Translations under genes and position numbers: made by a program | In this document: positions 25,076 to 34,028 of the stretch, piece after piece | How the letters are laid out: the number at the start of each line of letters is the position of its first letter | Numbering within the stretch: the stretch's first letter is position 1 | From: Pirellulimonas nuda | GTDB taxonomy: Bacteria; Planctomycetota; Planctomycetia; Pirellulales; Lacipirellulaceae | Assembly: GCF_007750855.1 (NCBI RefSeq) | Contig: NZ_CP036291.1 | Span: forward strand, 2,480,001-2,544,000 | Length of the DNA: 64,000 nucleotides | Reading direction: 5' to 3' | The notes under the pieces: model-generated | What the model was told of the DNA's origin: nothing | The model's input: only the letters and a program-made list of their open reading frames with translations | The model's database searches: none

Positions 25076-26572
25076 TCAGAACAGCTCCCGCTGTGGGCCG
25101 TAGCTGCGGATGTAGTCGCCCACTTTCAGCTTGCGGGCGGTGTTTTCGCTGGTCATGTAGCGGATCTTGCCAAAGATGGGCCGCTCGGGGCCCCAAGCCC
25201 GATCGTAGCGGCCCAGCACCCAGAAGATCCCGCTGTAACTATTGGGGTCGCGGCCATCGAGCGCGTACTTGTTGTTCAGGTGGACCATGACCCTCAGGGC
25301 GTCGCGGGGCGACGCCGACCAGTGCAAGATCTTCTTGCCCCAGAGCATCCGCAGGTAGTTGTGGATCTTGCCTTCGGCCACCAACTGCCGCTGTGCGGCG
25401 TTCCAGAGTGGGTCGTGCGTCTGGGCCGTCTCAAACTGCTGCAGGGTGTACACGTGCTCCCGCTTGTCGGAGGCATGCTCCGCGAGGGTCTGTTGGGCCC
25501 AATTGGGAAGCGACTCGTAGCGGTCGTAGTCGCGCCGCTGGCTGCACATGTTGAAGCCTAGCTCCCGCCAGGTCACCAACTCGTCGAGGAACGCCTCGGC
25601 GGACTCTCCCATGCCCCACCAACCGCGGGCGCCGGTCGGCTTGGCAGCCATCTTCCCGGGGTTCCACCGTTCGCGCTCGGCGAGCCGCACGAAGGTCTCG
25701 TGGGCCGATAGATGTCCCCAGTGCAAGAACGGCGAGAGCCCGCTTGCGGCGTCGCATTGTGGTTGGTTGCGCTGCTCGCCGTAGAGGGGCAACCGATCGT
25801 TGAGGAAACCCTCTAGCTGCGATCTGGCCGACCGTTCGCCGCCGACCAGCGGCGCCGGCTCTACCGTGTGATCGATCGGAAAGCTCGACAACAGCGCTGG
25901 GTCGGCCGCGATGGCTGCTACGTCTGCCTCCGGCCAGCGGTCGAGCGTTGCGCGGTCGATCCGGGGCGAATTGGGCAGCTCGGCGCCGGCCAGGGGGTCC
26001 TCGGCCGGCATCGCGTCGATGTGGTTGCGGAGTTCTTTTTGCAGGAACCTGCGGAGATCGAACGCACGGGCGAACACCTTCTCCGCTGCACGCATCGGCA
26101 GCAGGCCGTTGGAGTCGATCGACTCGAACCTCACGTTCACTTGGCGCCGCGCGGCCCGCACCAGCTTGGGCAGGAAGAAGCAGGGCCAGTCGTCGGTAAC
26201 CGCCACGCAAGCATCGGCGGCTAGCCGCTCGAACAACCCGGCCCCGGCGCCTGGTTGCGGTTCGAGGTAGGGGTAGTAGCGCACCCCTGAAGGGGCGAAC
26301 GACCGCTGGTTGTCCGCCATCCCCTGCACCGCGAAAGCATGCAGCCGATCACTGGCCCAAGAGTAATTGCACCGGAGCGCTTCTAGCACCAGGATTGGCT
26401 TGCCAAGCCTTTGGCCCCACGCGGCCGCGCGTTGGAGAGAGAAGTTCCAGGCCGAACGCCGGCAGGCGATCATCCAATACAGGACGTACCGACCGTCGGG
26501 ATTGACCGGGGCGTCTTTCTCCACCCGGATGCGCAGCGGCGGAACCTCACATTCAATCTCCCTGTCAGGCAT
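25076..26572 (-). CDS. phr: Class II CPD photolyase
   Basis: An FAD-dependent photolyase that uses blue light to split cyclobutane pyrimidine dimers. The 498 residues have the N-terminal Rossmann-like domain and a C-terminal FAD domain with the class II signature HNYLRMLWGKKIL, NNKYALDGRDPNSYSG and the W-V-L-G-R-Y-D-R-A-W-G-P segment. ATG 26572 has GGAG about 7 nt upstream and is preferred over an in-frame start 17 codons earlier. It is monocistronic and diverges from the rhamnosidase gene. Confidence 0.95.
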   Translation of the reverse strand: MPDREIECEVPPLRIRVEKDAPVNPDGRYVLYWMIACRRSAWNFSLQRAAAWGQRLGKPILVLEALRCNYSWASDRLHAFAVQGMADNQRSFAPSGVRYYPYLEPQPGAGAGLFERLAADACVAVTDDWPCFFLPKLVRAARRQVNVRFESIDSNGLLPMRAAEKVFARAFDLRRFLQKELRNHIDAMPAEDPLAGAELPNSPRIDRATLDRWPEADVAAIAADPALLSSFPIDHTVEPAPLVGGERSARSQLEGFLNDRLPLYGEQRNQPQCDAASGLSPFLHWGHLSAHETFVRLAERERWNPGKMAAKPTGARGWWGMGESAEAFLDELVTWRELGFNMCSQRRDYDRYESLPNWAQQTLAEHASDKREHVYTLQQFETAQTHDPLWNAAQRQLVAEGKIHNYLRMLWGKKILHWSASPRDALRVMVHLNNKYALDGRDPNSYSGIFWVLGRYDRAWGPERPIFGKIRYMTSENTARKLKVGDYIRSYGPQRELF

Positions 26573-26881
26573 TCGCTGGCTCCGGCGGTTGAACACGCCG
26601 CACCGACCCTGCAGACCAAGCAAGCGGCGCGCTCCTCTTCCCTCCTACAGCCTTGGCAAACCTACGCAAACGGCAAGCCCTCGTCGATCCTTGCCGGCCG
26701 AAGGATGTCTGCCGAACGTCGACCTACGGCCCCTGCCCTGTGGAAGACGTCTCATGCCGCGCGAACACGTTTTCTCGACCGGCGTTCAGTCTCGCGACGG
26801 CAGCTTTGACCGACTAGTCTGACGGTAGCGCCGGCGTGGTCTACTGTCGGCGATCCTCTTTGCCACTTGTCCGGAGCCAAC
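26573..26881. other. Divergent intergenic region, photolyase / rhamnosidase (309 bp)
   Basis: No gene, repeat or convincing promoter pair is visible. It must hold both divergent start regions; TTGACC near 26804 on the plus strand lacks a matching -10. Confidence 0.4.
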
Positions 26882-29800
26882 ATGGTGAGTCCCGTTTTCG
26901 CGCGCGCCGCGCTGGGCTGCTTCTCGACTTGCTTGATCGCCGCTGCCTCTACCACCTACGCTGCCGGCGGGTTGAACGCCGAACGGCTCCGATGCGAGCA
27001 TCGCACGGCGCCCCTAGGCGTAGACGTGGCTAGGCCTTCGCTAAGCTGGATCGTCACCTCAGAGGCGCGCGACCAGCGACAAACAGCCTACCAGGTGCAG
27101 GTCGCGTCGACGCCAAAGAAGCTCTCCGCGGGCCAACCCGACCTGTGGGATTCTGGCCGAGTCGAATCGGATGAAACCTTGGCGGTCCGATACGCGGGCA
27201 AGCCACTTAAGACGAACCAGCGCTGCTTTTGGCGCGTGCGGGTCTGGGACCGAGATGGGCAGGCGTCTGAGTTCTCGGACGCGACGCAGTGGACGACCGG
27301 TCTGCTCTCTCCCAGCGATTGGCAGGGCGATTGGATCGGCTTCGACGCCGGCCGCACCGACAGCCGCCCGGACGCGCCTCTCGATGGGGCGAGCTGGATC
27401 TGGGCGCCCCCCGGCGGTGACGGGAAGCCCCGCAACGGCAGCCACGGATTCGCCGCCAGGTTCGACCTGCCGGCCGACGCTCGTGTTGAGTCCGCCGAGG
27501 CGGTGATGTACGGCGACGACTCGGTTCGGATGTTCATCAACGGCGACGAGGCCAACTGCGGTATCCGGGGGGGCAAGCCTTTCACCGTGGACGTGTCTCA
27601 CCTGCTGAGGCCGGGGATGAACCAGATCCGTCTGCTGTGTGCGAACAAGTCGCCCAAATCGGCCGGGGTTATTGCGAAACTGACGGTGACGACCGACCAC
27701 GGGGGCCGCGTGCTGCTAACCAACAAGGATTGGGCCTGGGTCGATGCTCCCAAGGCGGACTGGGAGACCGGCGACGACGAGCCAAACTTCGACCAGACCG
27801 CCGCCGCGGTGGCAGAGTACGGAAAGGGCCCCTGGGGAAAAGTGGGGCCGGCCGTTCCGTTGCTGCCCCCTCCGGCCTGTCTGCGTGCCGACTTCGGCGT
27901 CGATCGGCCGGTCAAGCGGGCGATTGTCTATGCCGCCGTGCTCGGTGACTGCGAACTGCGTCTGAACGGAGAACGTGTGTCGGAAGATTATTTCCCATCT
28001 GGGTGGACCGACTACACCAAACGCGTCTACTACCGCGCCTACGACGTCACGAAACTCATCCGCCAAGGGCAGAACGCCGCGGCGGTAGTCTTGGCGGATG
28101 GTTGGTACAGCGGCCACATCGGCTGGGGAGTCAACACGCCCGCTCGCGACCACTACGCAGAGCACCCACGTTTCGCGGGTCAGCTCGTGCTCCAGTTCGA
28201 AGACGGGGGAGAGGAGGTGCTGGCGACCGGCGCCGATTGGGTCGCATCGACCGGCGGAACTCGAGAAGCCGACTTCTTGCAGGGTGAGACCTTCGTGGCC
28301 GAGGCGGAGCCCCAAGGCTGGGACGCTCCTGGGTTCGATGACTCGGGGTGGTCGCCCGTCGAGGTCGGTGCGGACGTCGATCCCGTCGTGCAGTGGCACC
28401 CCGCGCAGCCGGTGCGGGAGCTGGAGACCTTCGAGCCCGTCGAGGTGACCGAGCCGACGCCCGGCGCCTACGTGCTAAACCTCGGTCAGAACTTCGCTGG
28501 CGTCCCGCGGATCCGCGTCAAAGGCGCGAAGCCGGGTCAGGTGATCAAGCTCCGCTTCGCGGAGCGTTTGAACCCCGACGGCACCGTCTACCTGACAAAT
28601 ATGCGCACCGCGCGGGCGACCGACACGTACGTTTGCCGCGGCGACACTGAGGAAACCTGGCAGCCCCGGCACACCTTCCATGGATTCCAGTACATCGAGG
28701 TGCGCGGCCTCGGCCACGCCCCGAGTTCAGACGAGATCGTCGGCGTCGCGCTCAGCAGCGACACTCCAGCGGTCGGTTCGTTCGAGTGTTCCGACGCGAT
28801 GCTGAATCAGCTCGTGAGCAACGTCTACTGGACGCAGCGGATGAACTTCATTGACATCCCTACCGACTGCCCTCAGCGTGACGAGCGGCTCGGCTGGACG
28901 GGCGACGCCCAGGTGTACATCGGGACCGCGTGCCTGAACTGCGACGTCCAGGCGTTCTTCGGCAAGTGGATGCAAGACATGCTCGACTCGCAGCGAGCCG
29001 ATGGGCAGTTCCCGATGATCTCGCCGACCAAGGTGGCCGGTGACGACGGCGGACCCGCCTGGGCCGACGCCGGGGTGATTTGTCCCATGCAGCTCTACGA
29101 AACGTACGGAGACCGCGAATTGCTCGCTAGGCAGTACCCCTCGATGAAGCGCTTCGTCGAGTTCTGCCGGGGTCGCAGCAAAGACGGCGTGCTGCCTCCC
29201 GATCAATTCCACTGCTTCGGCGACTGGTTGAGCGTCAACGCCGATACGCCCAAGGATGTGATCTACACCGCATACTATGCTCAATCGACACGTCTGACGG
29301 CCGAAGCGGCCGAGATTCTTGGTTTCTCGACCGACGCCAAAGAGCTGCGAGCGCTTCACAAACGCATCAAGCAGGCGTTCCAGAAAAAGTTCGTGAAGGA
29401 CGGTGGACGGATCGAGGGAGACACACAGTGCTGCTACGCCTTAGCGCTGGCCTACGGGTTGGTCGACGGCAAGGACCGCCAGGCCGCGTCCCGCTACTTG
29501 GTAGAAGACATCAAGAAACGCGGCGGCCGGCTCTCGACCGGCTTTATCGGCACGAAGGACCTGATGCTGGTGCTGTCCAAGATCGGCCGGCAAGACGTGG
29601 CCTACGACCTGTTGTTCAGCGACAAGTTCCCGGGTTGGGGATTCTCCATCAAGCAGGGCGCCACGAGCATCTGGGAACGCTGGGACGGCTGGACCCCCGA
29701 ACAGGGGTTCCAGAGCGCGGGGATGAACTCGTTCGCCCACTATTCGTTCGGCGCGGTCTACCGCTGGATGGTTGAAAACATCGGCGGCATCCGCCCCACG

Positions 29801-30103
29801 TCGCCCGGCTACGCCACGCTCACGATTGCGCCCGAGGTCACCGATCGACTCGAATGGGCGAAGACTTCCTACGACAGTGTTCGCGGCCCGATCGCCAGCG
29901 ATTGGCGTCGTGAGGAAGGCCGGTTTCTGCTCAACGTAAGCGTGCCGGCCAATACGACGGCTCAGCTGAGGCTGCCCAAGGGGGCGTCCGCCGACGGATT
30001 GACCGAGAGCGGCAAGCCTTGGGGCACCTCGCGAGACGAAGACGGCGTGACGGTGCTCGAAATCGGGAGCGGCGACTACCGCTTCGAGGCGCCGATGAAG
30101 TAG
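26882..30103 (+). CDS. Secreted alpha-L-rhamnosidase, glycoside hydrolase family 78
   Basis: Hydrolyses terminal alpha-L-rhamnose from plant or algal glycans and glycosides. The 1073 residues start with a signal peptide (about 1-27, cleavage near T-Y-A-A), then an N-terminal Ig-like domain, a galactose-binding-like domain with a lamin-type insertion, the concanavalin-like domain, the (alpha/alpha)6 barrel and a C-terminal beta domain. The catalytic region shows D662-CPQ-R-D667-ERLGWTGD675 and the probable base E932 in SIWERWDGW, matching GH78. ATG 26882 gives a proper signal peptide; a TTG five codons upstream is possible. No transporter or regulator is adjacent, so it stands alone. Confidence 0.93.
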   Translation: MVSPVFARAALGCFSTCLIAAASTTYAAGGLNAERLRCEHRTAPLGVDVARPSLSWIVTSEARDQRQTAYQVQVASTPKKLSAGQPDLWDSGRVESDETLAVRYAGKPLKTNQRCFWRVRVWDRDGQASEFSDATQWTTGLLSPSDWQGDWIGFDAGRTDSRPDAPLDGASWIWAPPGGDGKPRNGSHGFAARFDLPADARVESAEAVMYGDDSVRMFINGDEANCGIRGGKPFTVDVSHLLRPGMNQIRLLCANKSPKSAGVIAKLTVTTDHGGRVLLTNKDWAWVDAPKADWETGDDEPNFDQTAAAVAEYGKGPWGKVGPAVPLLPPPACLRADFGVDRPVKRAIVYAAVLGDCELRLNGERVSEDYFPSGWTDYTKRVYYRAYDVTKLIRQGQNAAAVVLADGWYSGHIGWGVNTPARDHYAEHPRFAGQLVLQFEDGGEEVLATGADWVASTGGTREADFLQGETFVAEAEPQGWDAPGFDDSGWSPVEVGADVDPVVQWHPAQPVRELETFEPVEVTEPTPGAYVLNLGQNFAGVPRIRVKGAKPGQVIKLRFAERLNPDGTVYLTNMRTARATDTYVCRGDTEETWQPRHTFHGFQYIEVRGLGHAPSSDEIVGVALSSDTPAVGSFECSDAMLNQLVSNVYWTQRMNFIDIPTDCPQRDERLGWTGDAQVYIGTACLNCDVQAFFGKWMQDMLDSQRADGQFPMISPTKVAGDDGGPAWADAGVICPMQLYETYGDRELLARQYPSMKRFVEFCRGRSKDGVLPPDQFHCFGDWLSVNADTPKDVIYTAYYAQSTRLTAEAAEILGFSTDAKELRALHKRIKQAFQKKFVKDGGRIEGDTQCCYALALAYGLVDGKDRQAASRYLVEDIKKRGGRLSTGFIGTKDLMLVLSKIGRQDVAYDLLFSDKFPGWGFSIKQGATSIWERWDGWTPEQGFQSAGMNSFAHYSFGAVYRWMVENIGGIRPTSPGYATLTIAPEVTDRLEWAKTSYDSVRGPIASDWRREEGRFLLNVSVPANTTAQLRLPKGASADGLTESGKPWGTSRDEDGVTVLEIGSGDYRFEAPMK

Positions 30104-30156
30104 GGCCGCGGCTGGCTTAGGGGGGCGGCGCCGGGTCGGCCCGCATGGACCGATTT

Positions 30157-30177
30157 CCGGCGGCGCTACGCCGCCGG
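30157..30177. terminator. GC-rich hairpin after the rhamnosidase gene
   Basis: CCGGCGGCG-CTA-CGCCGCCGG is a perfect 9-bp stem with a 3-nt loop, 54 bp after the rhamnosidase stop. There is no T-tract, so it may slow or end transcription with Rho or be a repeat; its GGC-x-CTACGCC core resembles the long palindrome at 53023. Confidence 0.4.
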
Positions 30178-30242
30178 CGGAGGTTGCACGCGCTTCCGGC
30201 CTCCATTCTTGCTAGAGTGGGGGCGGACAACTAACTGCGTCT

Positions 30243-33200
30243 GTGCATTCCTCTCTTTTCTTCGTCGGGGAACAAGCCGTGGACGATCGGACTGAAGCTT
30301 TCGAGGCGCCGAGCCTTGCTACGTGGCTCGCTAGATTGGGAACCGGCGTCGGCGCCGAGCGATCTGCGGCCGATTCCGCGGAGGTCCGCCGCGCCGCAGA
30401 CCTGTTCCAGTCGCTGGTGGACAGCCTGCCGCTGAACCTGCTGGTGAAGGACCTGGGCGGACGCCGGGTGTTGGTTAACCGCGGCTACCTCGATTTTCAA
30501 CACGCCGGCAGAGAAGACCTCCTCGGGAAGACAGACTTTGACCTGTTTCCGGAGCAGGTCGCCCGGCAACGCCATTCGGAAGACCAACAAGTGATCCGCA
30601 GCGGTTCGGCGGTGCGAGGCGTCGAAGAGCAGCTTACGGTCGACGGGGAGCGTCGGTCGATCGAGCACATCAAGTCGCCCATCCGCGACGCCGGCGGCCT
30701 GATCGTCGGACTGCAGGTGGTTTTCTGGGATGTTACGGACCGCGTCCGAGCAGAAGCCGCCCACGCCCACGAACGCGACCTGCTCGCCTGCCTGCTGGAC
30801 TCAATCCCGGACGCGCTCTACTTCAAGGACGAGCAGAGCCGGTTCCTCCGCATCAGCCGGGCGATGGCCGCCAAGTTTGGGCTGCCCGGCCCGGATGCGG
30901 TCATCGGCAAGACCGACGCGGATGTGTTTTCCTCAGAGCACGCGCAGCAGGCCCTGGACGACGAGCGCGGCATCATGCGGACCGGCAGCCCTTTGGTCGG
31001 CGTGGTTGAGAAAGAGACTTGGCCCGACGGCCGTGATACTTGGGTGTCAACGAACAAGATGCCCCTACGTGACGCCGCCGGCACGATCTATGGCACCTTT
31101 GGGATATCGCGAGACGTCACCGAGCAGATGTTAGCCGAGGCCGCACTCGCTCGGCAGGCGATGGAGGCGCAATTGTTGCACCGCGCCGTCAGCATGGCGG
31201 CCGAAACCGCGTCGATCGAAGAAGCGCTGCAACAATGCATCGACGCGGTGTGCGAAGTAACAGGCTGGCCCGTCGGCCACGCCTACCGACCGACAGCGGA
31301 CGGCGAGGAGTTGGCGCCGACGACGATCTGGGGCATCCACGACGGCGGCAACTACACCGAGTTCCGAGCGGTCACCGAGCAAACCCCTTTCAAGCTTGGG
31401 GTCGGACTGCCGGGGCGCATCTGGGAGTCGGGCGAGCCCGCTTGGATCGCCAACGTCCAGGTCGACGATAACTTTCCCCGCGCACGTCTATGCCCCGGCC
31501 TTCTCGTGAAGGGGGCATTTGGTTTTCCAGTTCGCGTTGGCGGGGCGACCGCAGCGGTGCTTGAGTTCTTTACCCGCGAAGAAATGGCCGTCGACGGCGA
31601 CTTACTCCGCACCATGCAAAGCGTCGGCGAGCAGGTCGGACGGGTCGTCGAGAGGCGGCTGGCGCAGGAAGAGCTGCAGGTCGCCAAAGAGGCTGCCGAA
31701 GCGGCCAATCGTTCGAAGAGCGAGTTCCTCGCCAACATGAGCCACGAGATCCGCACGCCGATGAATGGCATCATCGGCATGACGGAATTGCTGCTCAACA
31801 CACAGCTCACCAACGAGCAGCGCGACTTCCAGCAGATGGTGAAGTCCTCGGCGGACGCCCTGCTGACGCTGCTTAATGACATCCTCGATTTCTCAAAGAT
31901 CGAAGCGGGCCGGCTAGAACTAGAAGCAAGCCCCTTCCGCATCCGCGATCTCTTGGGCGCCACCGTTCACTCGCTCGCTTGCCGGGCGGTCGACAAGGGG
32001 ATCGAGCTGGTCGTGCGGGTCCTCCCGGAAGTCCCCGACAACCTAGTGGGCGACCCGGGCCGCCTGCGGCAGGTGGTCGTCAACCTGTTGGGCAACGCGA
32101 TCAAGTTCACGGAGAAGGGCGAGGTGGTTGTCACGGTCTCGTCGCAGCGATCCGATGACGATCGGGTTCTGCTGCATATTGCGGTCCGCGACACCGGCAT
32201 CGGCATCGCCAACGAGCAGAGGGTGAAGATCTTCGACGCATTCACGCAGGCCGACTCTTCCACCACTCGCCAGTACGGGGGCACCGGGCTCGGACTAGCG
32301 ATCTCTTCGCAGTTGGTCCAGTTGATGGGGGGCCGCATCTGGGTCGAGAGTGAACTGGGCAAAGGGAGCGCCTTCCAGTTCACAGTCGACTTGGCTCGCG
32401 GCGAAGAGCAGGCCGACGAGGCCCCCGCCGAGCTCCAGACGCTGCACCAGCTCCCCGTCCTGGTGGTGGACGACAACCGCACCAACCGCATCATCTGCGA
32501 AGAAGTGCTGTCCAACTGGGGAATGAAGCCAACCTCCGTTGCGTCCGGCCCCGCGGCCCTCGAGGAACTGGAACGCGCCCGCAGCTCGGGCCGGCCTTAC
32601 CGACTTGCGCTGCTTGACGTAATGATGCCAAGCATGGACGGTTTCGAGCTGGTTCGTCGCATCCGCCAGCAGGCCGGGCAGGACGGGCTCACGATCCTGA
32701 TGCTCTCTTCGGCCCACCGACCGGAGGACTCTGCCCACGCCAAGACTCTCAACGTCGCAAAGTGCCTAAACAAGCCGATCACGCAGTCGATCCTCTTCAA
32801 TGGGATAACCGGCGCGCTCGGGACCGCACGCGTAGACGAGCAGGGCCCGGGACCCCTCAACGCCGAACTCTCCATGGCGTTTGTCCGCCGGCGGGTGCTG
32901 TTGGCCGAGGACGGTGTGGTGAACCGCAAGGTAGCGCTCAACCTGCTGGAGAAGCGGGGGCACCAGGTTACGGCGGTAGAGAACGGCCGGCAGGCGGTCG
33001 ACGCATGGAAGGCCGAGCCCTTTGACTTGGTGCTGATGGACGTTCAGATGCCAGAAATGGACGGCTTTGAGGCGACCGCCGCGATCCGAACCGAAGAACG
33101 AGCCACCGGCCGGCACACGCCCATTGTGGCGATCACCGCTCACGCCATGAAAGGCGACCGCGATCGGTGCCTCACGGCGGGGATGGACGATTACGTCTCC

Positions 33201-33653
33201 AAGCCTTTCCGCCCCCGTGAGCTGTTTGAGGCGGTAGAAAAAGACCGGCGACTGTCGCCCGATGGGGCCGCAGCCGCGGCCGAGGACGACGCCCCGAAGA
33301 CGCCGCCGGCCCCCTTTGATCGTGCCGAGGCGCTGCTAAACGTGGGGGGGAGCGACGACTTCTTGAAGGAAATGATCGAGCTGTTCTTGGTGGAATGCCC
33401 TAAGCAAATGACGGCGGTCGAGGCGGCGCACACCTCTGGTAAGCCGGCAGCGCTAATGGAGGCAGCGCACACGCTCAAGGGTTCCGTGAGTATGTTCGCC
33501 GCGAACGAAGCCACGGCCGCGGCCCGTCGGGTCGAGAAGATGGGCCGCACGGGCGACTTGGACGATTATGACGCGGCGTGGGCGGATCTGCAGAGCCGCA
33601 TTGCCGAGCTGGTTGCTGCTTTGCAGCAGGAAGCAGGGATTTTTCCCGGATAG
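30243..33653 (+). CDS. Hybrid sensor histidine kinase: PAS-PAS-GAF-HisKA-HATPase-REC-REC-HPt
   Basis: A 1136-residue phosphorelay kinase with no membrane segments, so a cytoplasmic sensor. In order: PAS (about 50-165), PAS (175-297), GAF (310-470), HisKA with phospho-acceptor H501 ([11 protein letters not shown]), HATPase with N-box and DTGIGI / GTGLGLA (605-720), receiver 1 with D792 (LLDVMMP), receiver 2 with D933 (LMDVQMP), and HPt with H1076 (AAHTLKGS). It carries a full internal relay His-Asp-His; a separate output response regulator is not nearby. Receiver 2 starts LLAEDG where EDN is usual. The start is uncertain: GTG 30243, or GTG 30279, which has GGGGAAC at better spacing. Signals unknown. 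Confidence 0.93.
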   Translation: MHSSLFFVGEQAVDDRTEAFEAPSLATWLARLGTGVGAERSAADSAEVRRAADLFQSLVDSLPLNLLVKDLGGRRVLVNRGYLDFQHAGREDLLGKTDFDLFPEQVARQRHSEDQQVIRSGSAVRGVEEQLTVDGERRSIEHIKSPIRDAGGLIVGLQVVFWDVTDRVRAEAAHAHERDLLACLLDSIPDALYFKDEQSRFLRISRAMAAKFGLPGPDAVIGKTDADVFSSEHAQQALDDERGIMRTGSPLVGVVEKETWPDGRDTWVSTNKMPLRDAAGTIYGTFGISRDVTEQMLAEAALARQAMEAQLLHRAVSMAAETASIEEALQQCIDAVCEVTGWPVGHAYRPTADGEELAPTTIWGIHDGGNYTEFRAVTEQTPFKLGVGLPGRIWESGEPAWIANVQVDDNFPRARLCPGLLVKGAFGFPVRVGGATAAVLEFFTREEMAVDGDLLRTMQSVGEQVGRVVERRLAQEELQVAKEAAEAANRSKSEFLANMSHEIRTPMNGIIGMTELLLNTQLTNEQRDFQQMVKSSADALLTLLNDILDFSKIEAGRLELEASPFRIRDLLGATVHSLACRAVDKGIELVVRVLPEVPDNLVGDPGRLRQVVVNLLGNAIKFTEKGEVVVTVSSQRSDDDRVLLHIAVRDTGIGIANEQRVKIFDAFTQADSSTTRQYGGTGLGLAISSQLVQLMGGRIWVESELGKGSAFQFTVDLARGEEQADEAPAELQTLHQLPVLVVDDNRTNRIICEEVLSNWGMKPTSVASGPAALEELERARSSGRPYRLALLDVMMPSMDGFELVRRIRQQAGQDGLTILMLSSAHRPEDSAHAKTLNVAKCLNKPITQSILFNGITGALGTARVDEQGPGPLNAELSMAFVRRRVLLAEDGVVNRKVALNLLEKRGHQVTAVENGRQAVDAWKAEPFDLVLMDVQMPEMDGFEATAAIRTEERATGRHTPIVAITAHAMKGDRDRCLTAGMDDYVSKPFRPRELFEAVEKDRRLSPDGAAAAAEDDAPKTPPAPFDRAEALLNVGGSDDFLKEMIELFLVECPKQMTAVEAAHTSGKPAALMEAAHTLKGSVSMFAANEATAAARRVEKMGRTGDLDDYDAAWADLQSRIAELVAALQQEAGIFPG

Positions 33654-33799
33654 TTCGGCGTAGAAGCGCACTACGCAGCCTAGGCGTCCGATAGGCCGGG
33701 GAAGAAGTGCCGGTTTTGGCCCAGCAAATGAGCCGTATGTTGGGCAGAACGGGCCGGCAAGAACACTCTAAGTCATTTGATATCAACAGGATAAGAAAA

Positions 33800-33871
33800 C
33801 TGGGGATCAGGGACTTGAACCCCGACTAACGGAATCAGAATCCGTCGTGCTACCAATTACACCAATCCCCA
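33800..33871 (-). tRNA. tRNA-Gln (anticodon CTG)
   Basis: On the minus strand the gene folds into a cloverleaf: acceptor stem TGGGGAT / ATCCCCA (7 bp, U1-A72 as usual for glutamine tRNA), D-arm with TTGGTAG, anticodon stem ACGGA / TCCGT with loop TTCTGAT (anticodon CTG, reading CAG), and T-arm with GTTCAAGTC. The discriminator is G, as expected for tRNA-Gln, and CCA is not encoded. GatCAB in this window may be the route to its glutaminyl charging. Confidence 0.93.
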
Positions 33872-33904
33872 ATAGCGGGTCAGGAAACCCGCGATAGCTG
33901 GGCA

Positions 33905-33933
33905 AGGTTAGGTTCCGGCGGTCCAAAAATCAA
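33905..33933 (-). promoter_or_regulatory. Possible promoter of tRNA-Gln
   Basis: On the minus strand TTGATT (33928-33933, 4 of 6) and TAACCT (33905-33910, 3 of 6) are 17 bp apart. The start would fall near 33898, leaving a 27-nt leader that contains a small hairpin GCGGGT / ACCCGC (33875-33892). The -10 match is poor, so this is tentative. Confidence 0.3.
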
Positions 33934-34028
33934 GGCCGGTCGGTCTGGTCTTGGCGCCAGCAGGTCGGTAGAGTCCGCCACTTCTCGGCGGGGAGCCCGT
34001 CGCTCACTGTTTCGGACACGGACGTCCG

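Noticed and set aside
33956-33972. 17-nt string GCCAGCAGGTCGGTAGA repeated at 55803-55819
   Set aside because: Both are in 5' regions, but one shared 17-mer in 64 kb of GC-rich DNA can arise by chance and the flanks differ.
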